From positions 1 through 27,031 of the forward strand of contig MU129336.1 of NCBI GenBank assembly GCA_014904985.1: a DNA stretch of 27,031 nucleotides, given 5' to 3'. The translations under genes were made by a program, and so were the position numbers. The notes under the pieces are model-generated. The model worked only from the letters and a program-made list of their open reading frames with translations, had not been told where the DNA came from and searched no databases. Numbering within the stretch: the first letter of the stretch is position 1; each line of letters begins with the position of its first letter. The DNA is from Hydnum rufescens UP504. Its lineage: Eukaryota; Basidiomycota; Agaricomycetes; Cantharellales; Hydnaceae. Below are positions 1 to 10,551 of the stretch, one piece after another.

Positions 1-27
1 AGTGAACAAACCCTCCTGGGTGGCGCC
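1..27 (+). repeat. Short direct repeat, copy 1 (window edge)
   Basis: Bases 2-27 match bases 18774-18799 with one difference. Both copies lie next to sequence rich in TTAGACA-type motifs. At the second copy this stretch ends exactly where the gypsy LTR-like sequence begins (18801), so it may be the terminus of a small repeat family whose body lies to the left of the window here. What the family is cannot be told from two ends. Confidence 0.6.
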
Positions 28-127
28 TGCAGTGGGCTATTTTAGACATGTCTATATAGTGAACTTAGAAGAAAAATTCCCCAAAAATACCCCTCAGGCA
101 TGTCTTAGACACACCTATACTCAGAAC

Positions 128-173
128 ACCTCTTAGGTGGTTTGCAGATGCAAACTCAAACCACCTAAGAGGT
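128..173. repeat. 16-bp inverted repeat (hairpin)
   Basis: ACCTCTTAGGTGGTTT at 128-143 is the exact reverse complement of 158-173, with a 14-nt spacer. It lies in non-coding DNA with no gene within 1 kb that it could terminate, so it may be part of a small inverted-repeat element. Confidence 0.8.
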
Positions 174-1237
174 ACTATTTTGAGGGTGCATTAGGTGCTC
201 TGCCCCACGAGCCCTGCCCCACCCTTGTAAAACATCTCACAATTCGTCACGTTTCTGCTGACTTTTTAACAGTAACTAGATGTTTATTTTGGTTTTCTGG
301 CATAGTCTTCTAGAGGCAATAACCTGTGGGTACAGATCTAGCCAAACCTCAGGCTCCTTGAAGCCATCTGGAAGGGGACCAACATCAATGGCAAACCACT
401 GGCCAAGTTTGACAGGCTCATAGCTGCTCCAGTTGTTTTGGCAATGGGACCAGAAACAACACTAGGATGAGCAATGATCCTATGAGAACCACTAATGGGT
501 TCACCAGGACCACTGGCAATCATTGTTCCAGAACCAGTTACACGACTTGGATTGCCATGAGAAACTGCTGAGTGAATCAAGATTATAAGAAATAAGGATA
601 ACTCTCTAGGGTGAGATGTTAACATACAATTAAAACCTCATCCCATGGCTCGTCTAGCACCAAGAGGGGAAGTGGGAGTCATAGGACATGTGCCTGATGC
701 ACGGCACTGCTGTGAATTTTCCCTCCAATCATCATCCACAGGTGCCCTTGGGTCATGTGCCAACCTTCTCCCTCCTGAAAACACTGGTCACTCATCCCTC
801 TGCATCGGATGTGCCCAATTGTGCGCATGAGGATACGCATTGTCCCAATGAGGACGAGACCCAGGCAAACAGGAATGGGGATCATGGTCACATGGCCTAT
901 ACTGGTCTTCATGCAGAACATGGTGAGACGCATTGAAGCCTGTACTAAGGTGGGAATGAGGGGGGAGTGAGGAGGTGAATGCAAATGCGAATGATGAGAA
1001 TGGTAACAAGAACGAGAATGAGAACAAGAACAAGAACAAGAACAAGAACAGGGATGGGGACAGGGACCAGGACGAGGACCAGAATGAGAGGGTGAATACG
1101 ATCATGTAGAAGGATGTGAATAAGTCTTAGTCTGAAATTGGCCAATGTGGTTCACAGGTGAAGTCCATTGCCTGTCAAGAACACTGGGGGAAACCTATGG
1201 AGGCAAAGAATTTTGAATGGTAGGAACAGTGACAGAT
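174..1237. other. No supported gene; low-complexity DNA
   Basis: This stretch holds no convincing gene. A 95-codon minus-strand frame (625 to 338) starts with a hydrophobic, signal-like segment (LSLFLIILIHSAVSHG), but nothing else supports it. Around 1005-1060 there is a run of hexanucleotide AACAAG/GAACAA repeats that produces spurious low-complexity frames on both strands. It could be the 3' flank of the decayed minus-strand gene that ends near 1238. Confidence 0.5.
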
Positions 1238-3778
1238 TTAGTCTGAGCTCCCCCCCATGTCCTCCAGCTCCAAAAAGTAAGAATTGGGTGACAGAGAGAC
1301 TATAAGGGAGGGGGAACAAAGGGGCTCTTTCTGAGCAATTGGAGCTGGCATAGATGGGGGAAGTGTGGACTCACGTAAAAAGGATTCTTGTGGACTGGAC
1401 TCAGGAGTGGGCTTGCAAGGTGTGGGCTCGGGGGTGGGCTTGTGAGGTGTGGGCTTGGGGGTGGGCTCACAAGGTGCGGGCTCAGGGGTGGGCTCACAAG
1501 GTGCGGGCTCAGGAGTGGGCTCATAAGGTGCAGGCTCAGGGGTGGGCTCACAAGGTGCGGGCTCAGGGGTGTGCTCATGAGGCACAGGCTCTGGAGTGGG
1601 CTCATGAGGTGCAGGCTCAGGAGTGGGCTCACGAGGTGTGGGCTCAGGGGTGGGCTTGTGAGGCACAGGCTTGTGAGTGGGCTGGGAAGTGGGTTCGTGA
1701 GGCATGGGCTCAGGAGGAGTGGACTCCAGGGGTGTGAGTCCAGGTGAAGTGATGTGAGTCAGTAAGGTTGAAGCAGGCTGGGGGGGACAATGGGGGGAGG
1801 CAGTTGGGGGCTTCTGGTGGTGGAGGTTGAGAACTTGAAGACAACCCTAACCCAGAGCCACTGGCAACCTTGGTGGCCTTGGCAGTTTTGTAGGCAGCGA
1901 AGCATCTGCAACATTTCGCTTCATTCCTTGCTGCGTTATCCCTGCCAGGAACTCTCCACTCCGCTACAATACATGCATCGAACTCACTTAACTTCTGCTT
2001 CTTCCCAATGGCTCCATGCAGCCTATGTTTCACCTTGTCTAGAGCAAATGTATTGCCATCCTTTGCTTGCTGCATTAAGTCACAAGCATCTCTTGCAGCA
2101 ACAGCCATCCACTCATCTGCTGCGACTTTTGCTTGCCTTAGCTTGTCGAACCCAGCCTTGTGCCATGCCAGATAATCTTTGTATGGCTCACCTCTGATTG
2201 GCTGGACATAATCAGGTAGCCTTTCTTCTTCTTCTTCTTCTTCCTCATCATCATCTTCTCCTCCATTCCAGAATGCATCCATTTGCTCTACAGTGGGCAG
2301 AGGCTCTGCGAACAACCTGGGCCACAAAGGGGGATGCATATCCCCCCCAAATGCATCTGGTGGTGGTGATGGTGAGGAGGTGACTGGAGAACCGAGAAGA
2401 GAATCCTGTGATGAGTGTGATGACATGTGTGAAGGTGAGGGTGATGGCAGAGGTGAATGTGAACCCAGATGTGATGAATAAAGTGGAGGGGGAGTGAAGG
2501 GCCCAGCACCAAATATTTGATGAAGAGAAGTATACATGTGAGAGGAAGGGGATGTTGGACCATTGGAGAAAAGCACATTGAAAACTGTATCTTCCATACT
2601 CACACCAAGAGGTACCCCAGGATAGGAGGTTGGAGTGATAAACCAAGGAGAGGGGCAATCATGCTCTACAATGAGCTGCATGCAAAGATCATGATAGGCT
2701 ATGTTGTTGCCTTTCTTCTCCAGAGTAGCCTCCAGCTCCTCTCAACTGAAGTGATCACCCAACTGTTGAGTGGCCTTGACATCCATTGAGCAATCTCCAA
2801 ACCAAATGCCCCACAATGGTAATCCATGTGATACAAAATTTGTGAGCCAGGGCCCCATTGCTGAATGCAGATACATCGTTCTGATGAGGTTGTCATCAAC
2901 CCCAAAATGAGGATGAGGGTGGTGAAGCATGGAACAAATATGATTGATACACATGTGCATAATCACATGGGCCAAAGCACCATATTCATACATGGCATGC
3001 AGAAAATCGTTGACTGATTGGCCCATAGCCTTGCAATTATTCATCATAGATGACAATGGATTGACAGTAAACGGAGAGTTGGCCAGGATTTGGGGCCCCA
3101 CGGGGTGGACAATATTAGACATTTCTTTGTTGAGGTCCATCTTTTGGGCAACCAACCACCAGTTCTTGTACCAAGTATGCCTATCACTGATAAAACCCTC
3201 GAAATGTTGTTGACAGGAGTCGGTCAGTCAGACACCATCAGAAACCTGCTCAACCTCCACATCATGAGCCGTGACTGGATCATCAAGAGTATGCAAGATG
3301 TAGCCAAGGTACAGCATTTGTGACAAATACACGGTGGGAATCCATGTGTAATCTAATGGATAAAGGGTGCCCACATCCCAGTTTGCAAACCACGAGCGAG
3401 AGATAGAAGACTGATCCTGGTCATAAATGATGGAGTCTGCATTGGGAGGACACTACCATGTGTATTGGAAAGGATGACAACTATTTGAAAACAAAACACT
3501 CCATTCAATCCATTGGATAATGGGGACTGGCTTGCTATTGTTGTACGTCCTCTGATCTAGCATAAAATCTAAAGCTTTTGGTCAGAAAACTCATCCCAAC
3601 CCAATGATTTTCCATACAACCCACTGTCTTGGCAATGACGAGGCCAAGTTTCACAGTCATTAACGGTCATGTATGGGGCCCCCAAATGAATAGAATTGGC
3701 TGGAAGATCCTGAATTGATCCCTCTGCATCTGCCCATGTTACTGGTTGATGTTTCCAGGAGTTCTCACCTGCCACCAT
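1238..3778 (-). pseudogene. Decayed minus-strand gene, function unrecognised, proline-rich tail
   Basis: Reading 3778 to 1238, one long coding-like track runs through several frames. The N-terminal part (3778-3569) ends in GWDEFSDQ and appears to continue after a 1-nt shift near 3580 as KALDFMLDQRTYNN. It is interrupted by TAG at 3455-3453 and TGA at 3230-3228, then shifts frame near 3130 into a conserved-looking block containing FGVDDNLIRTMYLHSAMGPW. An in-frame TGA sits at 2744-2742. The downstream part has a Ser/Pro-rich stretch, an acidic run of glutamates, a Lys/Ala-rich helix, and after a shift near 1740 a tail of 9-residue Pro/Glu repeats. The residue quality between breaks suggests a real former gene. 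I do not recognise the family, and introns could explain one or two of the frame changes. Confidence 0.6.
1395..1690 (-). repeat. 27-bp tandem repeat encoding Pro/Glu nonapeptides
   Basis: About eleven diverged copies of a 27-bp unit (plus-strand core GGGCTCACAAGGTGCGGGCT, then CAGGGGT). On the minus strand each unit reads as nine residues of the type EPTPEPAPC. The period is a multiple of three, as expected for an array that expanded inside a coding region. It forms the C-terminal tail of the decayed minus-strand gene. Confidence 0.85.
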
Positions 3779-4226
3779 GCTAGAGGAAACGATGGGCGAA
3801 GAACCTCAGCCATACTGAGAGCCTAGAGTCAACAGATGCAGTGGATTGCTAGGGTAAATGCCCCTTGCCATGCTAATGACAGCGACAGACATACCACCCA
3901 GTGGCTTATTGTGTGAAGTTTCCATAGGTGGATAATTCCACAGAACTTTCTGAGGCAGCCTCATTCAAAACTCCAACACTCACTCTTCACTGACGAGTCT
4001 GTTGTGTCTGATGGTGTACTGTAGCTCTCAACCTACAGTGTGTCTCAGCCAAATACATCTGGAATCTGCATCTTCAAAATGCCTAGTACCTCACAGCTGC
4101 GATATATCAACAATGTTCTCATCTGTCACTGTCTGTACAACCCCTTACCTCGTACGTTCTGACACCTTCTTCACATCCATCCAAGTTCACTAATCCCCAT
4201 CCTAGCCCACCATTTCCACTTGCACT
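3779..4226. other. Intergenic stretch, no supported gene
   Basis: Only short frames are visible. The minus-strand part next to 3778 holds a short frame (MAEVLRPSFPLAWWQ) that could be an upstream exon of the decayed minus-strand gene. The plus-strand part has a 60-codon frame at 4002-4193 without recognisable features. CACTAG at 4221-4226 looks like an acceptor site for the exon that follows. Confidence 0.35.
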
Positions 4227-4677
4227 AGGAGAGGTTGATGGGAAGAGGCTTTTTCAAGTGTTTGAAGGAACCTTTTGGATGCAAGTTCTGGGGTGAGCAA
4301 TCCCACATGATCGTAGGCATGTAGTGACTAACATTCTATTAGTGTGGTCAGGTGAGGATGATCCGGATCTTGTATGATCCAATCTGATCCCCAATGCACC
4401 CCCATCCAATTTCATCCCCAATGTGTCCCCATCCAATTTCATCCCCAATTCATGCCCATCCAATTTGACCTCCAATGCATCTCCATCCTATTCTCAACCT
4501 TCCGGCACCTCCAGCATGACCCTTGTTGACTCACTTCAAAGCGAAATCAGGGGTTTGCATAATGAGCTTCATCAGCTCCACAATAAACTTGATGAACAGG
4601 ATGGAGATTTGAGGCTGGCTAACAAGAGGCACCAAGACCTGGTTGCCAACTTGGAGAAATTGCTTGCTAGTTCTTGA
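4227..4677 (+). pseudogene. Fragment of a decayed gene with short repeats and a coiled coil
   Basis: A short exon-like frame (GEVDGKRLFQVFEGTFW) is followed by an intron-like segment, GTGAGC at its start and TGACTAAC...TATTAG at its end. A second frame then reads GEDDPDLV, an in-frame TGA (4375-4377), several SNLIPNAPPS-type repeats, and a C-terminal heptad-like coiled coil (LQSEIRGLHNELHQLHNKLD) before the stop at 4675-4677. The TGA follows a valine where arginine would fit. The two exons are out of phase by one base. The family is not recognised. Confidence 0.45.
4383..4487 (+). repeat. Short tandem repeat, about 24 bp
   Basis: Roughly four imperfect copies of a unit built on CCATCCAATTTCATCCCCAA, in frame with the surrounding coding-like sequence and reading PSNFIPN-type peptides. 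The period is a multiple of three. Confidence 0.7.
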
Positions 4678-5010
4678 TTTTTTTTTGTCCAAATTGTACT
4701 AGTCTGCCAATCCTCTCAATTCATGTGCTTGCTGGAATGATTGCAATACTCATTGATTTAAGGTGACAAAGAGTAAATTTGGCGACACAAATAGAATAAT
4801 TATACTGGCTGTGCAGTCTCCTCAGTGAGACTGATATAATATATGGTACCCTCACTGGTATTCCATCCATCGCTGTTAATGCAGTCTGTGCTGCATGTAG
4901 TAAAAAGGTTTAGGGGCCATAAGTACCCACACTCAAACAGTCGGCTGTCATAGAGTAATTAAAAGTACTATATATATCTATTTTCAGCAACAAAATTTTG
5001 GTACTGCAGA
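4678..5010. other. AT-rich intergenic stretch, nothing recognised
   Basis: No coding frame of note and no clear repeat. It begins with a short T run after the preceding stop codon. Confidence 0.5.
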
Positions 5011-5334
5011 GCTTGCAAATGAAAATCCCACTAGTAAAAATGGGCTTGCCACTACATGTGACACATGCAGTGTGATTGTACACCTGAACACTATCACTCC
5101 GTAAAATTGAATAACTTCAAACTTTGCCCAACCTATTATGCCAATGGTTGCTTTTCTTCCAAGATGTTTAGTGGGGACTTCATCCGGCTTGTATCTGCAA
5201 GCAAATTCAAGTATGTGGATGGCATCCACACAGACAATTGGACCAATGCTGAGACCCTCCTTTTGCTCAAAGGTATTGAGATGTTTGAAAACAATTGGGG
5301 TACAGTTAGTGAGCACAACCCTAGTGACCACTGA
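5011..5334 (+). pseudogene. Swi3/Rsc8 (SMARCC)-like fragment: ZZ finger and SANT domain
   Basis: The frame from 5065 reads YHSVKLNNFKLCPTYYANG, then MFSGDFIRL, then WTNAETLLLLKGIEMFENNW. This order, a ZZ-type zinc finger followed directly by a SANT domain, is typical of fungal Swi3/Rsc8 proteins, core subunits of SWI/SNF and RSC chromatin remodellers. Just upstream a different frame gives TCDTCSV, so the first CxxC pair of the finger is separated by what looks like a 1-nt deletion near 5073. The frame stops at 5332-5334 before the SANT domain is complete, and no SWIRM domain is visible upstream. It is best read as a broken, partial copy or captured fragment, not the working gene. The family call rests on recalled motifs. 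Confidence 0.65.
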
Positions 5335-5380
5335 ATACATTCATGAATTCAAGCACTGGGATAGGAGAAGCCACTAATGT
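5334..5380 (+). repeat. Duplicated 45-bp segment, copy 1
   Basis: Matches 5698-5744 with a few changes; both contain ACATTCATGAATT, then AAGC, then CTGGGATAGGA. The reading TGIGEATN here corresponds to SGIGQPTN in the second copy, so the duplication includes coding-like sequence. Confidence 0.65.
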
Positions 5381-5697
5381 TAATGATGATTCATCTGAAA
5401 ACAAGGATTAATTCTATATGGGATACAAGGGCCATGGTCATATAAGTATGAAGTACTATAATACTATTTTGGGGACCCCCGTATTAAAAGTACCATAAAC
5501 ACTATTTTCAGCAACAATTTTTCTTCTCAACCATGGCTTCTGATCATTCTACTACTACAATGCACCATGGTCAACCTCAGAAGTATGATACCTCAGAGCT
5601 TTGAAGACAGGCCCGAAATGCTCAGAGATGGGCTCGGTATGCATGAGTACAAAAAAAGTGAATTAGTATTAGGGTGTTATGGACAGCTAAACTAACT
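5381..5697 (+). other. Spacer between duplicated segments
   Basis: Plus-strand frame downstream of copy 1 closes within about 20 codons. The rest contains no gene, RNA or clear repeat that I can support. Confidence 0.4.
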
Positions 5698-5744
5698 ACA
5701 TTCATGAATTAAAGCTCTGGGATAGGACAGCCCACCAATGCTAA
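5698..5744 (+). repeat. Duplicated 45-bp segment, copy 2
   Basis: Second copy of the 5334-5380 segment. It leads directly into the acidic coding-like frame that starts near 5745. Confidence 0.65.
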
Positions 5745-7451
5745 TAGCCATGACAAATATGGTATAAAAGAAGACAAAGTAAAGGGTGTCCATGAGGACT
5801 ATGAGAGTAATGACAACAGTGGTAAAGAGGATTGTGAACAGGATGGCAAGGAGACAGGGGATGCAATTGATGAGGGTGAGGATGAAATTGGAATATTGCA
5901 TCATGGGGTGAAGATGCTCCAAACTGAGGAGGGTTTAATGTTGTGGAAGGCAGAGAGGTAAATCGAAGCATTGCGAGAGAAATGGACGTCCACATTGGAG
6001 CTGATAGACGTTGTAAGTGGGAAACGAAGGGAGGAATCCAGCCACAGTCCACGATATGGAATTGAGAACAAAAAGAGGGGACCGTGGGATCAATCCGAAT
6101 GTTGGGGCTCAAAGGAAGGAAGGTCTTTGGTGATAGAAATCTAATGCTGTAAGCAACACCTGCTCAAGCAATAGAATAAAGAATGAATATGGGTCACAAA
6201 ACCACACCCTAAGGCTCTCCTCTTGAGGCCCTAGACAAAGTGTAGAGTCTTGGTGGAATTCACCCAAGGAACCAGTGGCAATACATCAGTGCCTCAAAAC
6301 TGGGGAGGGGGAAAACTATAGAAATTCGCATCTCCTGCACTTAATATACATCACAGAAACATTATATGGTAACCGGAAGAAAGGTGGGGTTAAGGTGAAA
6401 ATGATGAAAAAGAAATCAAGTCAAAAGCTTCAAAACTGAAAGAGATATTCCAAAATCAAGTCAGAATAGGGGAATATGGCTTAACCAAGCTATTCCTCCC
6501 CTCCTACTGAACAGAATCCCTTGGGGAATGGTGGAACTGGTCATCCTAGACGTACCCTTTATTGGATATAAGAGGGGTAGAGAATAATTGCCATTAATAA
6601 TCAAAAAGGCGGAGGCAATAATGGAATGAGACATGGGGGAGTTAAATTGTAGAGAGCCGAGTTTTAATCCGCTCATTTTGCCCTTGGTACCATGGGATGC
6701 GGACTGTCGACAGCTTTCTAGGCGTGTTTGTCCCGAACGAATTGGATCAAAACTGACTAAGAAAATCGAAAAATACTGAAGGGATATATGAAACACATAG
6801 TAAAATTGACCTGGAAGGTGCAGTTTTGATTAGTTCTGATTTTGTTTGGTATCGTCTGAAAGGTGTGAATCGTAGCCTTCTGGGCGCTATCTTGCCGAGT
6901 TGATCCGATACAAACTGAGGGAGATATTCCACATTTACTCCTTGAGAGCACCGCATTAGCCCCTATTTGTCATGTGACAAGTCTGTGAGTCAGAATCAAG
7001 GCCTGGGTGTGTAATCTATTGTATTAAATAATTGCAATTCATTAGAGTTGCCCTTGAGGCAACAGGAAGCGTGTATCAGGAGTGAGAGAGTATTCCAAGG
7101 TCAAACAAAGCAAGCAAGTTGAATTGCTATTGCCACATTGAGGTATGGCATAAAGAAGTGGAATTTAGGGTGGCCTGTTGAAGTGCCATGGATGAACAAT
7201 AAATTGGCTCGTGTATAGGTAAAGTAATGACATGGATTTGTGGATTCTAGGCTTATGGGATTCAGGCTTGTTCTCAAATGAATGACGGCATGGGAATTGA
7301 TGTCCAGATTGACATAGAAATTGGTTCATTTATTCAGAAAATCATCCTTGGATGGGGTTTGCACATAGTAGGGATTTGTCCCTCCAACAATGTGTTGGAG
7401 AAAGCAAATACTGATCTTAGGGAAGAGTTGCGGGAGTGGAGGGCAAGATAA
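5745..7451 (+). pseudogene. Acidic coiled-coil gene remnant, split by an LTR-like insertion
   Basis: From about 5745 an acidic frame runs (KYGIKEDKVKGVHEDYESN and onward). TAA at 5959-5961 interrupts it where glutamine would fit (AER*IEALREKW). It reaches LELIDV at 6011, where the 1378-bp insertion begins. After the insertion and one copy of the 4-bp duplication, the same frame resumes at 7394 as LEKANTDLREELREWRAR and ends with TAA at 7449-7451. Joined, the two parts form a continuous coiled-coil C-terminus, which supports both the gene and the insertion boundaries. The family is unknown. It could be the distal part of the Swi3-like copy upstream, but I see no direct proof. Confidence 0.55.
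6012..7389. mobile_element. LTR-like insertion, copy 1 (probable solo LTR, 1378 bp)
   Basis: Begins TGTAAG and ends CCAACA, giving TG...CA ends. It is flanked by ACGT (6008-6011) and ATGT (7390-7393), a 4-bp target duplication differing by one C-to-T change at CpG. It is colinear with 9168-10547 over its whole length, and both copies end in a GGGATTTRTCCC motif followed by TCCAACA. It contains two diverged units of about 140 bp (near 6655-6790 and 6800-6930) that also occur in reverse orientation at 11540-12000. It holds no long frame. Removing it restores the coiled-coil frame it interrupts. The orientation of the LTR is uncertain. Confidence 0.75.
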
Positions 7452-7499
7452 ATTATATACTACATGGTCGATGCATACCTCTGATTCAGGCGTAGTAAA

Positions 7500-8715
7500 A
7501 TTCAACAACCAAGCCAGATCCAGCATTTGGCAAGGACATGCCTGCCCTGGACAATTTGTGCATGAGTAAGGTGTAGACTCCCAGCATCCCAGGTACCAGC
7601 ACTAAGTGTGGCCAAGCCAATGCTGGGTTCAGCTATGGGGGCGGGGACAAGTGGAAGAGTGCTTTCGTCATGCATGACAGTATCTTCGTCCAGATTGGCG
7701 GTACCCTCAGCCAGGTTGTTTGCACCCACTTTCTGATGTTTCTGGAATCATGGGTAGTGACATGGGCCAGTTTTGTGTTTGTTTGTCTCTGTGGCGGAGC
7801 CAGAGGAGGCGATAGAAGGTGTGGCAGTAGATGGCATGACAGTAGACAGCACAACAGTATACGGCACAACAGTAGATGGCACAACAGTAGACGGCACAAC
7901 AGTAGATGGCACAATGGTAGACAGTGCAATGGTAGATGGTGCAACGGTAGACGGCACAATGGTAGATGGTGCAATGGTAGGCAAGGAAGCAGTAGATGAG
8001 GCAGGGATGGTATACCACCATTGGGGTGTCTCCTTGTACTGCAGAATGGAAGGAAGACGAAGAGGTGGGGACACAATGGGCTTCATTTTATTCAAAGTTG
8101 AGTGAAAGTGTTTGCGATAATCACCTGGCAGGGTGGTAACAGGAGACGAGCCTCTGCAGATTACAACTGATAACTTGCGGAAACCTATCCTTAGCAAGAG
8201 TCAGTGATTAGTGGACATACCTGTGGACTGAACCATGTACCTTCTGTTTTGGCATGCTGGTCAGTCTCAAAACTACAAGGGAGGATCTGAATGATGCAGG
8301 CACAGTTCTCTAGATCAACACCATTGATCATGATATCGTTGATATTATAACATCCAATCATCAGGGATGCATTGCAGAGAGTCTGCAGTAGGTAGAGCTG
8401 CGACTTTTGAGGGATCTCAAATCAAGCATGAATAAAGCCTGAGAACAAATAAACCTACCTGGGGATGCCACCAGATGCAATAAATGCACATTTCAAGGCA
8501 ACAACAGAAGGCAATGAGATGAGCTAACCCATACAGCCAGAGAAGACTGAGAGATTGGTTCCATGAGCACACATGAAAGTTTTCGGAAATACTGGGTATT
8601 CCATTGATGAAGACATATTGCTTCCTGGAGAAAAATGAGAATGAGAGGATGGGTGACTTGATGAGAAGTACCTGGTCACATTGGAGGACATGATTGGCCA
8701 AGGCTAACACTTGGT
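7500..8715 (-). pseudogene. Possible minus-strand multi-exon gene, unrecognised, Ser/Thr-Pro repeats
   Basis: The longest piece reads 8189 to 7748 (IGFRKLSVVICRGSS ... GPCHYP, stop), with a tract of PSTVV/PSTIV pentapeptides. Upstream on the same strand are exon-like open stretches with splice-like edges: about 8410 to 8221 (IPQKSQLYLLQTLCNASLMI) ends in CAG before GTATGT, and another ends at CCCAG before GTAGGT near 8460. One implied intron would be only 31 nt, too short for a fungal intron, and alternative acceptors change the frame. So the model is broken or mis-parsed. No domain was recognised. Confidence 0.4.
7826..7992 (-). repeat. 15-bp tandem repeat encoding PST(V/I)(V/A)
   Basis: About eleven copies of a 15-bp unit, plus-strand form ACAGTAGATGGCACA. 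On the minus strand each copy encodes a pentapeptide such as PSTVV. The period is a multiple of three, as in a low-complexity, possibly O-glycosylated linker. Confidence 0.8.
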
Positions 8716-9084
8716 GACCACATCCCCACTATGAAAGATGCAACAAGGCATCTAAAAATAGAGGATATCAGTGAACAAGGTACTTAGAAGGCAAAGGTAT
8801 GGAGGGCTACAAACTGGTAATTCCTGTAGGGAGTGTCAAATTTTTGACAGCAGGAATTTCCGAATGCCGCTCCACATCAGCAGAGACTTGCATCATGGCT
8901 TTGCCTGCATTTGTGTGCCTTCTCAATGGACTTCTTTCTCAGCATCTGCAAATTCACCTGCTGCAGAGACATACATCTAGGTTTGTGACGATTTCAGACT
9001 GTTATTTTAACTACTCATCTCTCGCCCCAAAGAAACAAGCACTGCCTACTGAGATCTGTTCATTAAAATCTCTTTTTGTCCCAC
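8716..9084. other. Intergenic stretch, no supported gene
   Basis: Two overlapping plus-strand frames of under 100 codons (8771-8980 and 8799-9089) have no recognisable features and overlap in different phases. I see no clear signal. Confidence 0.35.
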
Positions 9085-9167
9085 AGTGATGAAGGACATG
9101 CTTGGCAGCTGAGTCTGTGTTGTGTGCCTTCTAGACCTGTTTATCACACCCTCTTTTCAATGCATGG
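9085..9167 (+). repeat. 81-bp repeat unit, separated copy
   Basis: This single unit matches those at 10552-10855 (TGAAGGACATG, TCTGTGTTGTG, CTTCTAGACCTGTTTATCA). It is separated from the rest of the array by the insertion at 9168-10547. Confidence 0.8.
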
Positions 9168-10547
9168 TGTAAGCAGGATGGTTATTAAACCAATCCAACC
9201 ACTGTCCACAATGTTGAGCCAGGGACAAATGAGGGGATCACTGATCTAATCCGGTTGTTCAGGTTCGAGTGGGGGAAGGTCTTTTGAACAGGGGAAATTG
9301 CAGTGAGCCAACAAAACCCAAGCAATTAAGTGAGAATGTGTGTTTCAGTCAAATTACCACACCCTAAGAATCCCTTCTTGAGACCTTAGTCAAAGTGTAG
9401 TTAGAATTCGCTTTTTGTAGTGAGAAATCACCCAGGGACCAGCAGCTGTTCAAGGAGCTTCAAACTGGAGGGAGGGGGAGAACTAATGAACTTGTGTGCT
9501 AGCTGCACCTAATATACAATCCAGACTTCGACTCAATAGAGAGTGGAAAAGTCGGACATAAGGGACACACAGAGAAAAAGAAATAAAGTTAAAATCTTCA
9601 AAACTGATGGAGATATTCCAATTTCAAGATAAAAGGGGAAATTGACACATTACATGCTATTCCTCCTTCAAACCTGGACAAGTTCCCTTAAGGAAAAGTG
9701 GAATAGGTCGCCCTGAGGGTCTTCTCCATTGGACATAAGAGGGCTGGAAGTAATTCACTATTTTGAATGGTGGAGCAAGGGGGAGTCATGGGGAGGGAGT
9801 TGTCTTTTGAAAAATGGAGTTTGCATCCGCTCATTTTGCCCTTGGTACCATTTGATGTGCATTTTCAACAGCTTTCAGGGTGTGGTACTCGTGAACGAAT
9901 ATGATAAGAATTGGCTTCGAAAATCAAGAAATACTCCTTCAGAGTATGAATCATGGCAAGATATTGTTACAGGGACCACATTTTTGATCCATTTGTTTCG
10001 TGTTTGGTACTGTTTGATAGGTACAATTCATATATTTCTGGGCACAGTCATTTCGAGTCGATCTGATCAAAATGACAGAGAAATTTGAAAAATAGTCCTT
10101 CATAGTAGTGCAGCCCCAATCTGGATCATGTGACAGATCCGCAAGTCCAGAATCGGAACTAGGCCCAGTCCGCATCATTACATAATCACAATTCATCGCC
10201 CTTAAGGCAGTAGGATGGCTTGGAAGAACAGACAAGCCATACAGTCTTGAGGAAGAATGGCAAGTTGAATTGCCTTGTCCAAAGAAAATGGACTTGAAGT
10301 AGGGCATAAACTGCCCCTTTATGATGAGGACTGTTGAAGTCCAATGGATAGTCAATAAATTGACTAGTGGACATGGTAAAGGAATGAGGCAATATTATGA
10401 GTTGGAAAGGGGTAGGAATCCAATTGATTTCTTGAATAAATGAATGATGATAAATTTAAATGAGCGCAGTGACATATAATTGATTCGTTCATAAGGAAAA
10501 TGGCCTCGGATGAGGATTCTATGGTGTAGGGATTTATCCCTCCAACA
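9168..10547. mobile_element. LTR-like insertion, copy 2 (probable solo LTR, 1380 bp)
   Basis: Colinear with 6012-7389 and almost the same length. It begins TGTAAG and ends CCAACA. The flanks are ATGG (9164-9167) and ACAG (10548-10551); both can derive from ACGG by deamination of one CpG on either strand, which fits a 4-bp target duplication. It interrupts an array of 81-bp units, one unit lying to its left and the remainder to its right. No protein-coding frame is evident. Confidence 0.7.
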
Positions 10548-10551
10548 ACAG

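Noticed and set aside
338..625. Small secreted protein on the minus strand
   Set aside because: Only the hydrophobic N-terminus supports it; it has no cysteines, no promoter-like sequence and lies in low-complexity DNA.
7748..8197. Complete Ser/Thr-rich cell-surface protein
   Set aside because: No signal peptide, no clear start, and the intron-exon structure cannot be made consistent. I kept it only as a probable remnant.
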